DNA from: Alphaproteobacteria bacterium
GTDB taxonomy: Bacteria; Pseudomonadota; Alphaproteobacteria; Micavibrionales; Micavibrionaceae
Assembly: GCA_020445145.1 (NCBI GenBank)
Contig: JAGRHC010000018.1
Span: forward strand, 118,691-182,690
Direction: 5' to 3'
DNA: 64,000 nt
Shown: positions 18,177 to 27,633 of the stretch, in pieces
Layout of the letters: each line of letters begins with the position of its first letter
How positions within the stretch are numbered: the first letter of the stretch is position 1
Notes under the pieces: generated by a model
Databases searched by the model: none
The model's input: only the letters and a program-made list of their open reading frames with translations
Told to the model about the DNA's origin: nothing
Position numbers and translations under genes: made by a program

Positions 18177-19169
18177 CTATAAAGTTTCCGCTATCTCCCG
18201 GATCAATCCCGGCACGTCCAGCCCGCTTGAGCGCGCCCGGAAATTCAGCGCCATCCGGTGCCGCAAGACAGGAACGGCGAGCGAGACAACATCCTCAAGC
18301 ACTGGCGCCCGCCGCCCGTCCAGCAACGCCTTCGCCCGCGCCGCCAGCACAAGGCCCTGCGCCCCGCGCGGCCCCGGCGCCCACGTCACAAATTCCTGCA
18401 CCTTCTCGTGTGCCCCTTCGCCCGGCCGCAAGGACCGGACAAGCTTCAGCGCCGCATCCGCAACACTGTCCCCGATCGGCATGTCGCGGACCAATGCCTG
18501 CGCCGCCAGCAAATCATCGGGCGTCATCGCCGCAGCAGCCTTGATCTGAGCCCCCGATGTCGTGCTGATCACCATGGCGCGCTCCGACGTTTCATCGGGA
18601 TAATCCACATCAATCTGCATCAGGAAACGATCAAGCTGCGCTTCCGGCAGGGGATAGGTTCCTTCCTGCTCAATCGGGTTTTGCGTTGCCAGAACATGAA
18701 ACGGCTGGGGCAGGGGATGCGGCTTGCCGCTCACCGAAACTTCCTTCTCCTGCATCGCCTGCAAAAGCGCAGACTGCGTACGCGGACTGGCGCGGTTGAT
18801 CTCATCCGCCATAAAAAACTGCGTAAAAACCGGGCCGGGAATAAAGCAAAACGAGCGCTTGCCTTTCGAATCTTCCTCCAGAACTTCAGAGCCCAGAATA
18901 TCCGCAGGCATCAAATCCGGCGTACACTGAACCCGGCTGGAGGAAAGCCCGAGCGCCCGTGACGTCGTCTCCACCAGAAGAGTCTTCGCAAGGCCCGGAA
19001 CACCCACCAGCAAAACATGCCCGCCCGCCAGCAATGTAATAAGGGTCTGGTCGATCACCTGATCCTGCCCGTAAATAATCCTGGCGATTTCCGCCCGGGC
19101 AGCCGAGAGCTTTCCGGCGATGCCATCAAACAAATCCTCGGCGTCTGTTTTCTTTTCTGCAGTGGTCAC
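18177..19169 (-). CDS. MoxR family AAA+ ATPase
   Basis: A 330-residue AAA+ ATPase of the MoxR group, chaperone-like enzymes that activate or assemble partner proteins carrying VWA domains. Walker A is GVPGLAKT (residues 56-63), Walker B is FMADEINRASP, sensor 1 is VLATQNPIEQEGTYPLPEAQ with the following LDRFLM, and the lid domain ends with DVVSLAVPVLRHRM. I start at GTG 19169, which has a GGGAG site about 10 bases upstream; the frame runs to 19259 without a better start. It leads the four-gene operon and faces cca across a short divergent spacer. Confidence 0.93.
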   Translation of the reverse strand: MTTAEKKTDAEDLFDGIAGKLSAARAEIARIIYGQDQVIDQTLITLLAGGHVLLVGVPGLAKTLLVETTSRALGLSSSRVQCTPDLMPADILGSEVLEEDSKGKRSFCFIPGPVFTQFFMADEINRASPRTQSALLQAMQEKEVSVSGKPHPLPQPFHVLATQNPIEQEGTYPLPEAQLDRFLMQIDVDYPDETSERAMVISTTSGAQIKAAAAMTPDDLLAAQALVRDMPIGDSVADAALKLVRSLRPGEGAHEKVQEFVTWAPGPRGAQGLVLAARAKALLDGRRAPVLEDVVSLAVPVLRHRMALNFRARSSGLDVPGLIREIAETL

Positions 19170-19295
19170 GGCGATAAAACTCCCTATAATATGAATCCTT
19201 GAGAACGCGGAAAGGTGCGCCCGTATATTAGAGCGATTACCCCGCCCCGCACAACACATACAGTAAAGATTATTCTAGGAAACCACAGCTTGACG

Positions 19296-20522
19296 ATGAA
19301 ACCCGCACGCACAATCCCCTTGCAGGACTGGATGACCGATCCCGCCGCAATGGCAATCATGAACACATTGCAGGGAAAGATGCATGAGAACGAGCCAGTC
19401 GCACTTTTTGTCGGGGGCTGTGTCCGCAATGCGCTGCTCGGGGAGCCCGTCGAGGATGTCGACATCGCAACGAGCCTCTCCCCCGAGGACGTCATCGAAA
19501 AGCTGGGAAATGTCGGTATAAAAACCATCCCGACCGGCCTCGAACACGGAACCATAACCGCCGTCATCGGAAAAAAAAGATTCGAAATCACAACGCTTCG
19601 TATCGACGTTAAAACAGACGGTAGGAGAGCGGTTGTGTCCTATACAGATGATTGGATTGAGGATGCAAAGCGCCGGGATTTTACAGTGAATACGCTACTC
19701 TCCGATGCGAAAGGAAATATCTATGATCCCCTGCAAAAAGGGCTGGAGCATATCGCCGCAAAAAAAATAATCTTCGTCGGAAACCCGGAAAAACGGATTG
19801 AAGAGGATTATTTGAGAATCCTCCGCTACTTCCGGTTCCACGCGCTCTATGGAGAAGGGGCATTTGATGAAAAGGCGTTGAAGGCCTGTAAAAAGGCCGC
19901 CCCGAAAATAAAAACACTCGCCCGCGAACGCATCGCGCAGGAGTTTTTTAAAATTATCGCCTCCGACAACCCGACTTACATCCTTGAAACCATGTTCAGT
20001 CAAGGCATTTTAACCGAATTTGATTTTAAGGAAAACGCGCTGGAAATCCTGCGCCACCTCTGTACGTTCCAGTCAAATTATGAATTGAGAGCATTGCCCA
20101 CGCGCCTGTACGTGCTCGCCGCAATGAATTTTGAAAATCTGAAAACAATGGAGCAGCGCCTGATCTTCCCGAAAATCTTCTTAAAAGACATGCAGGCACT
20201 GGCCGGTGTGCTCGCGCTTCCTGATCTGGATAAAGATCAGATTGTCCGCACCGCAATCTACCGCCATGGCCGCAGCGCCACCGCGCAAAGTCTGATGGTG
20301 GAACTGGCGATCGACCGGGTGATGAACGGCTACGCGCCGCAAGCTTTGAAAATCATTCAGAACTGGCCCATCCCGAATTTCCCCATAAACGGCGAGGATA
20401 TACAAAAGGCCGGGATAAAACCCGGCCCTGAACTCGGCCAAACCCTGCGGAACATCGAAAACTGGTGGATCGAAAACAACTTCCAACCCGACCGTAAAGA
20501 GTGTTTTAAGAAAATATCTTAA
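19296..20522 (+). CDS. cca: CCA tRNA nucleotidyltransferase / poly(A) polymerase family
   Basis: An enzyme of the class II nucleotidyltransferase family that adds or repairs the CCA end of tRNAs. The catalytic head reads VALFVGGCVRNALLGEPVED then VDIATS, with the metal-binding Asp-x-Asp; RRDFTVNTLL and the RNA-binding EEDYLRILRYFRFHALYG follow. The protein has 408 residues from ATG 19296. A GTG at 19215 would add 27 residues without similarity to the family, so I prefer 19296, although its ribosome site is weak. The stop overlaps, tail to tail, with a small minus-strand gene. Confidence 0.92.
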   Translation: MKPARTIPLQDWMTDPAAMAIMNTLQGKMHENEPVALFVGGCVRNALLGEPVEDVDIATSLSPEDVIEKLGNVGIKTIPTGLEHGTITAVIGKKRFEITTLRIDVKTDGRRAVVSYTDDWIEDAKRRDFTVNTLLSDAKGNIYDPLQKGLEHIAAKKIIFVGNPEKRIEEDYLRILRYFRFHALYGEGAFDEKALKACKKAAPKIKTLARERIAQEFFKIIASDNPTYILETMFSQGILTEFDFKENALEILRHLCTFQSNYELRALPTRLYVLAAMNFENLKTMEQRLIFPKIFLKDMQALAGVLALPDLDKDQIVRTAIYRHGRSATAQSLMVELAIDRVMNGYAPQALKIIQNWPIPNFPINGEDIQKAGIKPGPELGQTLRNIENWWIENNFQPDRKECFKKIS

Positions 20523-20701
20523 GGTGATTCCGGTTCTGGCTGAGCGCCACGGTAAGCTGCAAAATCTTCATCAGTAAAATCTGCAACCGTAAGGGGGGCA
20601 TTTCCTGTTTTTTCACCAAATGTCACGGTCGCAGGCCCCTCTTGTCCTACTGAACGTCCCTCTGCATCAAATTCTACACCTAGTTCAAAGTCAGAACTCA
20701 T
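20519..20701 (-). CDS. Hypothetical small acidic protein
   Basis: A 60-residue acidic protein (MSSDFELGVEFDAEGRSVGQ ... FTDEDFAAYRGAQPEPESP) that I do not recognise. Support for a real gene is the strong TGGAG site 6-7 bases before ATG and a plausible upstream promoter. It overlaps the cca stop by a few bases, convergent. No signal peptide or membrane segment. Confidence 0.55.
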   Translation of the reverse strand: MSSDFELGVEFDAEGRSVGQEGPATVTFGEKTGNAPLTVADFTDEDFAAYRGAQPEPESP

Positions 20702-20783
20702 TCCATCACTCCATAAAATTATTGCTGTTACGTCCTAAAGTCTAGCATGCCTCGTTCTTGTAAAGCAAACAGACTGTACAAAT

Positions 20784-21251
20784 TTACTGGTCATGACTTA
20801 ATTTATCTGCCGCATGCGGGAAAAAATCATAATCCTCTTCGACGGCGATAAGCACAGTCGGGTTTTTATGATCGGCGCTCCTTTGTCCTTCCGAATGAAA
20901 ACGATCAATCAAATCGATAATTTTCAAGGGAATCCCCTTTTGCTTCAGAAAATCAATACTAAGGCGGCCATGAATGACATAAGCCCCCGCCGCCTCGCCG
21001 ATCTCATCGAGAAGGGACGGCAAAACCCCTGCTTTTCGAGTGCGAAGGCCCTTATCACCCAAAGTCCATGTCGCAGCCTCACCTTGAAGCGGTGCAGCCC
21101 CCGTATAAAGGCACAGCGCCATATGGCTGGTATTGCGATCTTCCGCGCGGTCCTCCCAGACCGTGCGCAGCGTCCCGGCAAACTTTTCTTGCCCAAGTCA
21201 ATTAATCCGCTCGCCGAGCGTCAGGTTAATTTTATTTTCTTTGTCACACAT
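20784..21251 (-). pseudogene. Hypothetical gene interrupted by an in-frame TGA
   Basis: In one frame the minus strand reads ATG at 21251 (MCDKENKINLTLGERIN), then TGA at 21198-21200, then an open stretch continuing without a break to 20784 (LGQEKFAGTLRTVWEDRAED, RNTSHMALCLYTGAAPL ...). The 26 codons between the TGA and the next ATG (21122) look protein-like but contain no start, and ATG 21122 has no ribosome site. The simplest reading is a 155-residue gene broken by a nonsense mutation, or a sequence error at the TGA. Neighbours use TGA as a normal stop (trmFO), so recoding is unlikely. I do not recognise the family. It lies 49 bases downstream of hemF on the same strand. Confidence 0.6.
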
Positions 21252-21300
21252 GCCAAACGGTATAAAGAAATGTTACGGAAAAAACAAGAGGCGAGTCAGG

Positions 21301-22185
21301 CTAGGGCCATTTCACAACGGGCGGCATCGACATCAAGATCGCCTCTGCATTCCCGCCGGTCTTAAGCCCGAATTCCGTTCCGCGGTCATACAGCAGGTTA
21401 AATTCGACATACCGCCCGCGCCGGACGAGTTGATACTCCCGCTCTTCATCCGTCCAGTCCGCGTTCATCGCACGCCCGACGATTTGAGGGTAGACGCTCA
21501 AAAACACTTCCCCGACATCCCGGGTAAACGCAAAATCATCGTCCCAGCCTTTGCGGTCAAGATAATCATAGAAAATCCCGCCAATCCCGCGTGGCTCTCC
21601 TCGGTGCGGCAGATAAAAATACCGGTCGCACCAGTCTTTGAATTCCGGGTAATAATCAGGATCATGTTTATCGCACGCCCCTTTGAAGGCCGCGTGGAAA
21701 TCGGACGTATCCTCGGCGCGCTCAAACATCGGCGTCAAATCGGCGCCACCGCCAAACCACGCCTTGGACGTCGCGATCATCCGTGTATTCATATGCACGG
21801 CCGGCACAAGGGGCGATTGCATGTGCGCCACCAGAGATATCCCGCACGCCCAAAACGCACCGCCATTCTCCGAGGCGCCCGGTATCTTTTTTGCAAATTC
21901 CTCGGAAAACGTCCCATAGACCTTGGAGAAATTAACGCCGACCTTCTCAAAGACCCGCCCGCGCATCACGCACATCGTCCCGCCGCCCTGTAGCACAGAA
22001 CCGGAGGTGTTCGGCGTATCGCCCTGTGGCCGTTCCCACGGAGATTTCTCAAACCGCCCCGCAGGCAAATCAGCCTTCGGTCCGCCGGCAAGCTGATCCT
22101 CAAGCGTCTCAAACGCCCCGCAGATCCGCGCCTGTAAATCACGAAACCACGCGGCAGCCTTTTCTTTTTTCTCATCGAGCGTCAT
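21301..22185 (-). CDS. hemF: Oxygen-dependent coproporphyrinogen III oxidase
   Basis: HemF performs the oxygen-dependent double decarboxylation of coproporphyrinogen III to protoporphyrinogen IX in haem synthesis. The 294-residue protein carries the conserved runs [42 protein letters not shown] and [14 protein letters not shown], close to the usual 300 residues. ATG 22185 (MTLDEKKEK) is chosen because AAGGAGAG lies just upstream. Its first 14 bases overlap the 3' end of trmL, so they are probably translated together. Haem made here would serve the cytochromes encoded next door by petBC. Confidence 0.96.
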   Translation of the reverse strand: MTLDEKKEKAAAWFRDLQARICGAFETLEDQLAGGPKADLPAGRFEKSPWERPQGDTPNTSGSVLQGGGTMCVMRGRVFEKVGVNFSKVYGTFSEEFAKKIPGASENGGAFWACGISLVAHMQSPLVPAVHMNTRMIATSKAWFGGGADLTPMFERAEDTSDFHAAFKGACDKHDPDYYPEFKDWCDRYFYLPHRGEPRGIGGIFYDYLDRKGWDDDFAFTRDVGEVFLSVYPQIVGRAMNADWTDEEREYQLVRRGRYVEFNLLYDRGTEFGLKTGGNAEAILMSMPPVVKWP

Positions 22186-22636
22186 CAAAGTCTCTCCTTG
22201 TCTGCCGTAGCGCTTCCCCCAGCACCATCGCACTGGCATTAACAATATTCAGTGAGCGGCATGCCCCGAACATCGGAATACACACGCGCGCATGGACGGC
22301 CTCATGAACACTGTCCGGCACCCCGGCGCTCTCACGACCCGCCAGCAGAATATCGCCGGGACGAAACGCAAAATCAAGATACGGTTGAGCCGCCTTGGTC
22401 GTCATCAGCACAATCCGCGCCTCCGGTGTCTGGCTGGTACAAAAGGCCTCCCAGCTCGTATGTCGCGCGGGCTCAAGATGCGCCATGTAATCAAGAGCCG
22501 CCGCCCGGATTTTTCGTGCATCCCAAGGAAAGCCGCAGGGCTCAATAACATCCAGGCCAACGCCCAGACAAGCACAAAGCCGGATCATCGCGCCGACATT
22601 CTGCGGGATATCGGGCTGGTAAAGCGCAATTTTCAA
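22172..22636 (-). CDS. trmL: tRNA (cytidine(34)-2'-O)-methyltransferase
   Basis: A 154-residue SPOUT methyltransferase with the signature sequence [20 protein letters not shown] at the N-terminus, the middle motif [13 protein letters not shown], and the knotted cofactor site [20 protein letters not shown]. TrmL 2'-O-methylates the wobble base of some tRNAs. I place the start at TTG 22636 behind a GGGGG site; the frame extends to 22747, but that extension is unlike the family. It overlaps hemF by 14 bases and diverges from petA. Confidence 0.9.
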   Translation of the reverse strand: MKIALYQPDIPQNVGAMIRLCACLGVGLDVIEPCGFPWDARKIRAAALDYMAHLEPARHTSWEAFCTSQTPEARIVLMTTKAAQPYLDFAFRPGDILLAGRESAGVPDSVHEAVHARVCIPMFGACRSLNIVNASAMVLGEALRQTRRDFDDAR

Positions 22637-22790
22637 TATCGTCCCCCAATTTTTTTTGCCTGTGAAGAAAAAAAACTTTTTTCTTTGTCTATTCTGGCCT
22701 TCAAAGGCTTGATCTATTATAAATAGGCGATTAAAAGACTTCTTCAAATAGAATCTTCTTCATTTCATGACCAAAAGAGGTTTAGGCAAA

Positions 22791-23345
22791 ATGTCAGCCG
22801 GAGCAAATATTCAAAACGGACAACACGACGACGGTGAAACCCGCCGCGGTTTTATGCAGATGCTTGCCGGAGCGTTCGGCGCAGTCGGCTTGGGCGCGTT
22901 CCTTGTCCCCGCAGTCAACTCTTTAAACCCGGCCAAAGATACGCTGGCGCTTTCAACCGTAGAGGTTGACCTGAGCGACGTTCCGGTCGGCGGCTCCAAA
23001 ACCGTCATGTGGCAGGGAAAGCCGATCTTCATTCGTCACCGCACCGCCGAAGAAATCACCGAGGCAGAGGACGTTGATGTTCAAACCCTGACAGACAAAC
23101 AAACGGACGAGAGCCGCGTTGAAAAGCCGGAATGGCTGGTGGTCGTCGGTGTTTGCACACACCTGGGCTGTATTCCTCAAGGGCAAAAAACAACAGACAA
23201 TCACGGCGAATTCGGCGGCTGGTTCTGTTCCTGCCACGGCTCGCAGTATGATACGTCCGGCCGCATTCGTAAGGGCCCGGCGCCGAAGAACTTGGCCGTT
23301 CCGCCTTACAAATTCGTCAACGACACAACAATCAAAATAGGCTAG
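22791..23345 (+). CDS. petA: Ubiquinol-cytochrome c reductase iron-sulfur (Rieske) subunit
   Basis: The Rieske protein of the bc1 complex passes electrons from ubiquinol to cytochrome c1. The N-terminal twin-arginine-like [19 protein letters not shown] membrane anchor is followed by the two cluster-binding boxes CTHLGC and CSCHGS, which hold a 2Fe-2S cluster by two cysteines and two histidines. I start at ATG 22791 (MSAGANIQ), preceded by GAGG; the ATG at 22767 adds eight residues and has no ribosome site. First gene of petABC. Confidence 0.95.
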   Translation: MSAGANIQNGQHDDGETRRGFMQMLAGAFGAVGLGAFLVPAVNSLNPAKDTLALSTVEVDLSDVPVGGSKTVMWQGKPIFIRHRTAEEITEAEDVDVQTLTDKQTDESRVEKPEWLVVVGVCTHLGCIPQGQKTTDNHGEFGGWFCSCHGSQYDTSGRIRKGPAPKNLAVPPYKFVNDTTIKIG

Positions 23346-23356
23346 GGGACAATAGA

Positions 23357-24832
23357 ATGGGAAATCACCCGCGCGAACAATTTGATAATCCGGTCGTAGA
23401 GTGGGTCGACTCCCGCCTCCCGATCTTCACAATCCTGAACAAGGAATACGGCGTCTTCCCGACACCGAAGAACTTCAACTACTTCTGGAACTTCGGCGCC
23501 ATCGCGATGTTCATGCTGGTCACCATGATTGTAACCGGCATTATTCTCGCGATGCACTACACCGCCAACGTCAACCTCGCTTTTGACTCGGTCGAGCGGA
23601 TCATGCGCGACGTGAACGGCGGCTGGCTCCTGCGCTACATTCACATGAACGGCGCAAGCTTCTTCTTCATCGCGGTTTACATCCACATTTTCCGCGGCAT
23701 GTATTACGGCTCTTACAAGCGTCCGCGCGAACTTCTCTGGATTTTAGGAATGGTGATTTTCCTCCTGATGATGGCCACAGCCTTCATCGGCTATGTGCTC
23801 CCATGGGGCCAGATGAGCTACTGGGGCGCAACCGTGATCACCAACCTGTTCTCCGCCATACCTTACGTCGGGGAACATATCGTCACCCTGATGTGGGGCG
23901 GCTTTGCGGTCGACAACCCGACGCTAACCCGCTTCTTTGCGCTGCACTATCTTCTGCCATTCGTGATTTTCGCTGTTGTGTTCCTCCACATCTGGGCGCT
24001 GCACGTCACAGGCTCGAACAACCCGCTTGGGATCGATGTCAAAGGCCCGCAAGATACAATCCCCTTCAACCCGTACTACACGATGAAGGATTTCTTCGGC
24101 CTGATCGTCTTCGTGATGATCTACTGCATGTTCATTTTCTACATGCCCGATGCTCTGGGGCACTCCGACAACTACATCCCGGCCAACCCGCTCTCGACAC
24201 CGGCGCACATTGTTCCTGAATGGTACTTCCTGCCGTTCTACGCGATGCTCCGGGCGATCACCTTCAACATGAACGTCTACATGCTGGCAGGTCTCGCGCT
24301 TCTGGCCGTCGTCCTCGTCGAGTTCGTATGGCGCCACAAACCAAAATACCTGAACGCCCCGATCGGATTCCTGATCTTCGCAGCAGGCGGTGCTCTGGCC
24401 CTGTTCGGGTTCCTGGCGGACATGAACCAGGATTGGGAAATCCCGATGAGCGCCGCAGAAGTCGCGCCGGTCCCGGCCAAGCTCGGTGGCGTGCTGACAA
24501 TGTTCGGCTCGATCGCGATGCTCTTTATCATGCCATGGCTTGATACGCACCCGATCCGCTCTGCGCGTTTCCGCCCGCTCTATAAGGCAACGTTCCTCTT
24601 GCTGTTTGTCCTGTTTGTTGCGCTCGGTTATATCGGATCGCAACCGGCAGACGCCAACGTCGCAGGCATCCCGCTCAGCGTCTTTGGTCTGGCACTGACA
24701 GGATACTATTTCGGCTTTTTCCTCGTGATCCTGCCGCTGCTTAGCCGCTTCGAAAAAGGACGCAAACTTCCGCTGTCCATTCACGAAGCCGTTCTGGCAA
24801 AGAAACAACAATTCCAAGGAGTATCCGCATAA
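23357..24832 (+). CDS. petB: Cytochrome b subunit of the bc1 complex, with an unusual insertion
   Basis: The membrane core of the bc1 complex, holding two haems b and both quinone sites. Typical runs are seen: the N-terminal haem-ligand helices ([20 protein letters not shown]), the Qo motif PEWYF at residues 287-291, and the late [15 protein letters not shown]. The protein has 491 residues against roughly 400-445 for relatives. The extra length is concentrated at residues 302-372, exactly between FYAMLRAI and PAKLGGV, which are adjacent in ordinary cytochrome b. The insert contains two hydrophobic stretches ([17 protein letters not shown] and [20 protein letters not shown]) and so probably adds two membrane helices. 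The stop overlaps the petC start (TAATG). Confidence 0.95.
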   Translation: MGNHPREQFDNPVVEWVDSRLPIFTILNKEYGVFPTPKNFNYFWNFGAIAMFMLVTMIVTGIILAMHYTANVNLAFDSVERIMRDVNGGWLLRYIHMNGASFFFIAVYIHIFRGMYYGSYKRPRELLWILGMVIFLLMMATAFIGYVLPWGQMSYWGATVITNLFSAIPYVGEHIVTLMWGGFAVDNPTLTRFFALHYLLPFVIFAVVFLHIWALHVTGSNNPLGIDVKGPQDTIPFNPYYTMKDFFGLIVFVMIYCMFIFYMPDALGHSDNYIPANPLSTPAHIVPEWYFLPFYAMLRAITFNMNVYMLAGLALLAVVLVEFVWRHKPKYLNAPIGFLIFAAGGALALFGFLADMNQDWEIPMSAAEVAPVPAKLGGVLTMFGSIAMLFIMPWLDTHPIRSARFRPLYKATFLLLFVLFVALGYIGSQPADANVAGIPLSVFGLALTGYYFGFFLVILPLLSRFEKGRKLPLSIHEAVLAKKQQFQGVSA

Positions 24833-25608
24833 TGAAAGCGCGTCACCTTATCCCCGTTCTTGCCATTGCCGTTGGCGCTATCCTGCCTCTGGCGCCTGCT
24901 AGCGCGAATAGCGGTGGAGCCGAACCGCTGGTCCATCAGGACTGGTCCTTCGATGGTCCGTTCGGAACCTACGACAAAGCCTCCCTGCAGCGCGGTTTGA
25001 AAATCTACCGTGAAGTCTGTGCCGGCTGCCACTCTCTGAAACGCGTCTACTTCCGCAACCTCGAAGGGATAGGCTATAACGAAGAGCAGATCAAAGCCAT
25101 CGCCTCCCAGTACACCGTACAGGACGGCCCGAACGACGAAGGCGAAATGTTCGACCGCCCGGCAAAGCCAAGCGACTACATCCCGTCACCGTTCCCGAAC
25201 GACAACGCGGCAAAATCCGCAAATAATGGGGCTCTGCCGCCAGACCTGTCCTTGATTACAAAGGCCCGCGAAGATGGCGCCAACTACGTCTTCAGCCTCC
25301 TTACAGGGTTCGAAGCTGCGCCCCACGGTGTTGAAATGTCGGAAACCCAGCACTGGAACAAGTATTTCCCCGGCCATAAAATTTCAATGCCGCCACCGCT
25401 TTCCCCCGGTCAGGTCTCTTACGCCGATGACGGGTCACCGGAAACCTTGGAGCAATACGCAAAAGACATTTCACATTTCCTGACATGGGCCGCCGATCCT
25501 TACATGGAAGAGCGCAAGCGCACAGGCGTGAAAGTCATTCTGTTCCTTCTCGTTTTCGCCGGCATTATGCTGGGCCTGAAAAAGAAAACATGGGCTGACC
25601 TGCACTAA
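24832..25608 (+). CDS. petC: Cytochrome c1 of the bc1 complex
   Basis: The haem c subunit that hands electrons to soluble cytochrome c. A cleavable signal peptide (LIPVLAIAVGAILPLAPASA) is followed by the haem-binding CAGCHS motif, a large globular domain and a C-terminal anchor helix (VILFLLVFAGIMLGL) ending in a KKK stop-transfer. The likely haem axial methionine is in HKISMPPPLSPG. The 258-residue length is usual. Its ATG shares a base with the petB stop, and its stop (TAATG) overlaps the next gene, so translation is coupled through this stretch. Confidence 0.96.
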   Translation: MKARHLIPVLAIAVGAILPLAPASANSGGAEPLVHQDWSFDGPFGTYDKASLQRGLKIYREVCAGCHSLKRVYFRNLEGIGYNEEQIKAIASQYTVQDGPNDEGEMFDRPAKPSDYIPSPFPNDNAAKSANNGALPPDLSLITKAREDGANYVFSLLTGFEAAPHGVEMSETQHWNKYFPGHKISMPPPLSPGQVSYADDGSPETLEQYAKDISHFLTWAADPYMEERKRTGVKVILFLLVFAGIMLGLKKKTWADLH

Positions 25609-26159
25609 TGCGCGACACCAAAAGGGAAGTACTGGCATTCTGGTTCGAAGAAACCGCGCCCGCCCAATGGTTTCAAAAGAACGACGCCTTCGACGAGGAA
25701 ATCCGCGAGCGCTTTTTCGTGACCTATGAAATGGCCGCCTCGGGCCTGTGCGAGGAGTGGCGCAAGGACTCGGACGGCGCGCTGGCGCTGTGTCTAGTCC
25801 TCGACCAGTTCCCTCGAAATATGTTCCGCAATAGCCCGCGGGCTTTCGATACGGACGCCGCCGCACTCCTGATTTCGAAAGAGGCGATCCACAAAGGGTT
25901 CGATCAGATCCTCCAGCCCATCCGTCGCCGGTTTTTATATCTGCCGTTCGAACACAGCGAAAACCTGCAAGACCAGAACCGCTCGGTTGAGCTCTTCGGA
26001 ACAATGAAAGACACAGACCCTCTCGGATACGAATACGCAATCCGACATCTTCGCGTCATTGAAAAATTCGGGCGCTTCCCGCACCGCAACGCCGTCTTGG
26101 GCCGAGCCAACACACCGGAAGAAGACGAATATCTCGCCACGCCCGGCGCAGGGTTCTAG
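25608..26159 (+). CDS. DUF924 family protein
   Basis: A 183-residue soluble protein with the family's typical features: the VLAFWFEE N-terminus, the LCLVLDQFPRNMFR run, and the HRNAVLGRANTPEEDEYL C-terminus. The fold is predicted to be alpha-helical and TPR-like. No biochemical function is established. It is translationally coupled to petC (TAATG overlap), which puts it in the bc1 operon without proving a respiratory role. Confidence 0.88.
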   Translation: MRDTKREVLAFWFEETAPAQWFQKNDAFDEEIRERFFVTYEMAASGLCEEWRKDSDGALALCLVLDQFPRNMFRNSPRAFDTDAAALLISKEAIHKGFDQILQPIRRRFLYLPFEHSENLQDQNRSVELFGTMKDTDPLGYEYAIRHLRVIEKFGRFPHRNAVLGRANTPEEDEYLATPGAGF

Positions 26160-26440
26160 GGTTCATACTCAGGTCGTTAGAAAAGCTGTGAGTTTGGACA
26201 CTAGCGACTTCCGCCGTTAAGGTTTTATTAATCTTATTTTTACCTTTGGATGAGATAATCAACTTTATGCGTAAAAATATGGCTGGAAGCGTTTGATGTT
26301 AATCCGCTGCTTTAAAGAAATAGGATAAAGTCCTCTGAATAAAAAGGAAGACAAAAATAATCCTATTTTTTTTGCAAGCGGCCTTTTTTTTGCGTATGGT
26401 GTTTTATCTTAAAACTTCAAAACGTCGAATGGAGGCCTCT

Positions 26441-26650
26441 ATGTCCGTACAAAGTTTAGTCTCTCACCGCCAAAAAGAAGAACAGCATGTTCAGGCGCTT
26501 ATAGCCAAACATGCCGCTTTATCAGAAAAAATTGAGTTGGCGCGCAAGGACTTGTCGACAACGGATTACTATCTCAACCAGTTGAAAAAACAGAAGCTGG
26601 TCGTCAAAGAAAAAATTGAAGGTATTCGAGCGGAGGGAGCTGCCGGATAA
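26441..26650 (+). CDS. YdcH/DUF465 family small protein
   Basis: A 69-residue highly charged helical protein. SLVSHRQKEEQHVQALIAKH and LNQLKKQKLVVKEKIEGI match the short DUF465 pattern, a single hairpin of helices with a KKxKLxxK-type segment. ATG 26441 is preceded at 6 bases by GGAGG; an earlier ATG at 26372 lacks support. Function unknown. The 280 bases upstream are AT-rich and show no other gene. A strong terminator follows. Confidence 0.75.
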   Translation: MSVQSLVSHRQKEEQHVQALIAKHAALSEKIELARKDLSTTDYYLNQLKKQKLVVKEKIEGIRAEGAAG

Positions 26651-26676
26651 GCAGCAAGAAGAACGTTTCAAGACAC

Positions 26677-26708
26677 GAAAAAGCCGGGCGATCAACCCGG
26701 CTTTTTTA
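26677..26708. terminator. Bidirectional Rho-independent terminator
   Basis: Stem AGCCGGG (26682-26688) with CCCGGCT (26696-26702) and a 7-base loop, a T-run on the plus strand and an A-run before the stem. It ends the YdcH-family gene and, on the other strand, trcR. Confidence 0.85.
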
Positions 26709-26729
26709 CATGTCGCGATAAGAAATTTC

Positions 26730-27428
26730 TTACGAGTCACTCGAAGAAGAAAGGCCCGGCATAAAGTTCGAGAAATCAAACCCGCCTGTTGAGGACTGGC
26801 TGTCGGACTCATCCTCGTCGCGGCGCTCCAGTTCCTGCTTCATCTCGGCTTCTTTCTGGGCGCGAACCGCCTCAGGATCTTTCCCGGCAGCTTTCAACGC
26901 CTTGTTGTAAGCCGTCTCAAATTCCTGATAGCTGCAAAGCCCGAGTTCCGCAGGGTGACGCGGACGGAGATTCGGCGTATTCGGGTGCGTGCGATCGCGA
27001 ACCGAAGCAACCGTCGGCTTGGTCGTCCCAACCAGTTTGCAAATCTGCGCATCGGAAATATCGGTATAATGCTTGAGAATATAAGCAATCGCATCCGGCT
27101 TGTCCCCGCGCTTGGAAACAGGCGTATAGCGGGGGCCTTTCGCCCGGATTTTGACCGGTGGCAGGTCACGCTTGGCAACTTTAAGGGTTTGCGCCGGATC
27201 AGCCTCGCAGCGGTCGAGTTCGTCTTGCGTCAACTCACCATGCTCTACGGGGTCACGGCCAACAAGACCTTTGCCGATTTCTTCATTGGCAAGAGCCTCG
27301 ATTTCAATCTCTGTCAAATTGGTGAAATCCGCGATCTGCAAAAATGTCAGAGCGGTATTTTCAATCAGCCATACGGCTGTCGCTTTTGGCATAAGCAAAG
27401 TGGCGCTGTGTTTGAGTGCCGTTGCCAT
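26730..27428 (-). CDS. trcR: Cell cycle transcriptional regulator TrcR (DUF1013 family)
   Basis: A 232-residue protein of the alphaproteobacterial DUF1013/TrcR family. Recognisable runs are ATAVWLIENTALTFLQIADF near residue 17, then GKGLVGRDPVEHGELTQDEL, and a helix-turn-helix-like segment (IAYILKHYTDISDAQICKLV then GTTKPTVASVRDRTH). The C-terminal tail is acidic, then serine-rich. ATG 27428 is chosen because AAGGAG lies 8 bases upstream; an ATG 6 bases earlier sits too close to that site. A regulatory role in the cell cycle is known only for relatives. Confidence 0.85.
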   Translation of the reverse strand: MATALKHSATLLMPKATAVWLIENTALTFLQIADFTNLTEIEIEALANEEIGKGLVGRDPVEHGELTQDELDRCEADPAQTLKVAKRDLPPVKIRAKGPRYTPVSKRGDKPDAIAYILKHYTDISDAQICKLVGTTKPTVASVRDRTHPNTPNLRPRHPAELGLCSYQEFETAYNKALKAAGKDPEAVRAQKEAEMKQELERRDEDESDSQSSTGGFDFSNFMPGLSSSSDS

Positions 27429-27633
27429 ATTCATTTCTCCTTGCGTCAAAAATAGACCCCGATAGAAAAGGGGTTGTCGATCTGTCCCGCGGATCAACAA
27501 TGTTTTTTAAAATAAAAAATTTTTAGGGAACGCCTAAGCTATAAGCCATCCCACCAAAAAATACCAGCATTTTTTATCGCTTGCACGCAGCGCTTTCGCC
27601 CTCTATTTTAGCGGGAAGACAAGAGATAAAGCC

